Origin: Acanthosepion lycidas
Lineage: Eukaryota; Mollusca; Cephalopoda; Sepiida; Sepiidae
Length of the DNA stretch: 64,000 bases
Assembly (NCBI GenBank): GCA_963932145.1
Contig: OZ010581.1
Coordinates: 87,634,287 to 87,698,286 of the forward strand
Direction: 5' to 3'
Shown piece after piece: positions 62,160 to 64,000 of this stretch. How positions within the stretch are numbered: the first letter of the stretch is position 1; the number at the start of each line of letters is the position of its first letter. Position numbers and translations under genes: made by a program. The notes under the pieces are model-generated. The model was not told the DNA's origin, did not search any database, and saw only the letters and a list, made by a program, of their open reading frames with translations.

Positions 62160-63560
62160 GCCCTTGTTCATATTTACGATCTGTGACTGTTTCCGCTCGG
62201 TTTTAACAATCGGGTCCTATTTCACATTGCTTCGGCTACCGTCCTCAATTAAGTTTGACAATTTCTTTGCATATTCGAACTTTTCTAATACAACTGCGGC
62301 GCTTCCTTATCATCATTTGTTCTATCATTGTACTGATACAAATGTACATTCTTCCCAAGATTCACAAATTTAGTATTCCGTTGAGGCCTACGAGCCCAAC
62401 GAGGATCGACATGCCACCCGCTGAGCAGATTACTGGTGAACATAGAAAAATCACTATCAGTCCTATGTTAATAATTTAGAATACTGCGGAATCGATCAGA
62501 TTAGTTCCTATCCATAGCAAACGGATGTTGTTATACTGTTAACCAAGATTCCTACGGATGAGATTCGCTCGGTAATTCGAAACCGATTGGCGAATGTACT
62601 TGCATCCCGATGGAAATGTTATACAGGCAACATTCTTCCAAGCCGTCCCGAATATTCTAACAAGAGGCAGGCGTGATAATGGCTTCATCATTATTACCAA
62701 TGACGAAGAGCATATACATGGAATACTTCAAGGAAATAGCTTTAGAAATTGCACACACGAAAGTACGGCTGAACTATGTAATTGATAACTTCATACTCTG
62801 GTCCCACCACAAAAGCTTTACAAATATTGTTAAATTACATGAACTCATTAAACATTCGTTCCAGTTTACACTGTACTTCTTGAAGAATGGGTTCAAAGCT
62901 TCCGTCTATCACACATCAGCCTTCAGTGCTTTTTCAATTCTTACCATTCATATAGCTTAAAGAAGCCTACAACGAGTAAAATTCATTTGTCGACCCAGTT
63001 TCATACCAAGAGGAAGTCATCAGCATCGAAAGTACCTTTCAGAATAACAACTATCCAACATACACCAGCAGGCATAAACAGGAGAATGTAGGAGGAGGTT
63101 TAGAAAAGTTCCTGTCTTGTGTCAATGGCTCGTCGTAAAAGACACAAAAACATGCAGTCCATAAAATATCAGGGGAATGTACAGAAGCTGCTTGAAACTG
63201 AGGAGAAATTTCATTCGAGTTAAGTCTAACAAAGATGAGAATAGGACTAAGAACTATATTATATCCCTAGCAGTTTTGCTAAAGGATACAAAGGTGAAAA
63301 CACCCGCCTCCTAAAATTAAGGCTTGAGGAGAATCGGAAAGCCGTATTTAGAGACAAGACAATGAAATCAGGTATAGTTGATCATGCATGGAGGGGAAAA
63401 AGGTCGCCATCAATCCTTATGGAATAAAGTAAAAATAATAGATAAAAAAGGACACTGGTAAGCCAGACGTCTGAAGAGTCATCGCATCTGCTTGACTACG
63501 AGGGCCTACTTACTAGAGCTAGCATAGAAACTGATACAATATATGAGTAATAACAACAAA
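62160..63560 (+). pseudogene. Penelope-like element with RT and GIY-YIG regions
   Basis: This is the longest PLE remnant here. Motifs in order: ILPKIHKFSIPLRPTSP (about 62,348-62,395; the LPKIHK finger motif), LLTKIPTDEIRSVIRNRLAN (about 62,535-62,600, the first palm motif region), and a degenerate GSPLSP loop read as MASSLLPMTKSIYMEYF (62,673-62,723). The catalytic box follows as YVIDNFILW (about 62,775-62,805), where YVDDTFILW is usual, so the second Asp is Asn. Then come HSFQFTLYF, DPVSYQEEVISIE (63,000-63,040) and the nuclease motif MKSGIVDHAW (about 63,365-63,395) with RRLKSH near 63,460. Frames shift repeatedly. It shares its 3' half with 10,895-11,440. Confidence 0.75.
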
Positions 63561-63564
63561 ACTT

Positions 63565-64000
63565 CAACACCGGCAACAACAAGAACATTGAAACCTCGCT
63601 GAATTCAGTTAAGCGCAAGAAGTAGCACCAGTATCAACAACAGGTAGATTAGGTTTCAAACTCCAAGTTCTAGACTCAGGATTATCTCTCATAACAATAA
63701 CTCAGGGAATTAAAGTGATGGCTCGTGAATATGAAGATATAATGTTCAATCCCTGGGCCGGGTAGGGCAGGCTTAAACTCAGTGGAAATTGGGTGAGCAA
63801 TAACTGAACCTTGCTAAATAAGAACGAGATGAGCTATTGCTATACATGGACAACGAAACTAGAACAATCTACCCTGTAGATTAAATCACAACTTTAATCA
63901 CCACGTCCTATTGAAATAATTCCAGGATAACCAGATCTTGTGAGAGTTGTTATGATGCAAATTTTCGTTTTATTTGTTTTATATATAAGACTGATTAACA
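63565..64000. other. Unassigned; possible tRNA-like segment
   Basis: Around 63,715-63,780, TGGCTCGTGAATA and, about 20 bp later, TGTTCAATCCCTGG resemble Pol III A and B boxes on the plus strand, as in a tRNA-derived SINE. There is no second copy and no tail, so the call is tentative. Confidence 0.3.

Overview
The window looks like AT-rich intergenic DNA of a metazoan nuclear genome. It has no operons or ribosome-binding sites and no confidently recognisable host gene. It carries about twenty long (TA)n microsatellites and many decayed eukaryotic transposable elements. One Penelope-like family has a GIY-YIG region close to copies I know from cephalopods, so a mollusc, perhaps octopus-like, is my best guess. 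That is inference; no single-copy host gene confirms it.

Layout. 0.25-1 kb: dead mariner transposase. 3.1 kb: a perfect 91-bp inverted repeat. 4.4 kb: possible tRNA-derived SINE. 5.4-7.5 kb: Penelope-like element (PLE) pieces in both orientations. 10-10.7 kb: C-terminal LINE reverse transcriptase piece. 10.9-11.4 kb: PLE endonuclease end. 11.57-16.5 kb: Ty3/Gypsy element 1 on the minus strand, with a fragment of a second tandem copy. 17-22.5 kb: microsatellites and unassigned DNA. 22.6-23.7 kb: cephalopod-type PLE. 25.8-27.5 kb: decayed CCHC zinc-knuckle ORF1-like coding region. 31.0-31.4 kb: decayed minisatellite. 37.75-38.9 kb: GC-richer LTR-like block. 43.8 kb: 70-bp mariner MITE. 47.9-48.9 kb: LINE reverse transcriptase on the minus strand. 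50.3-50.7 kb and 58.7-59.5 kb: two non-overlapping parts of the cephalopod-type PLE on either side of Ty3/Gypsy element 2 (51,978-57,653). Gypsy 2 is a complete LTR-to-LTR insertion with a 4-bp target duplication. 62.2-63.5 kb: another PLE, of the same family as the 10.9-kb fragment.

Nothing here forms a working host pathway. The coding pieces are selfish-element enzymes: transposase, gag, protease, reverse transcriptase, RNase H, integrase and GIY-YIG endonuclease. Every one is interrupted by stops, frameshifts or deletions. The least damaged stretches are the two Gypsy integrase cores, each with an intact DD35E triad, and the Gypsy 2 protease-RT. The most notable structures are the perfect palindrome, the tandem Gypsy remnant with its 19-nt LTR stub, the head-to-tail and inverted PLE arrangement, and the young-looking LTRs around a broken Gypsy 2 coding region.
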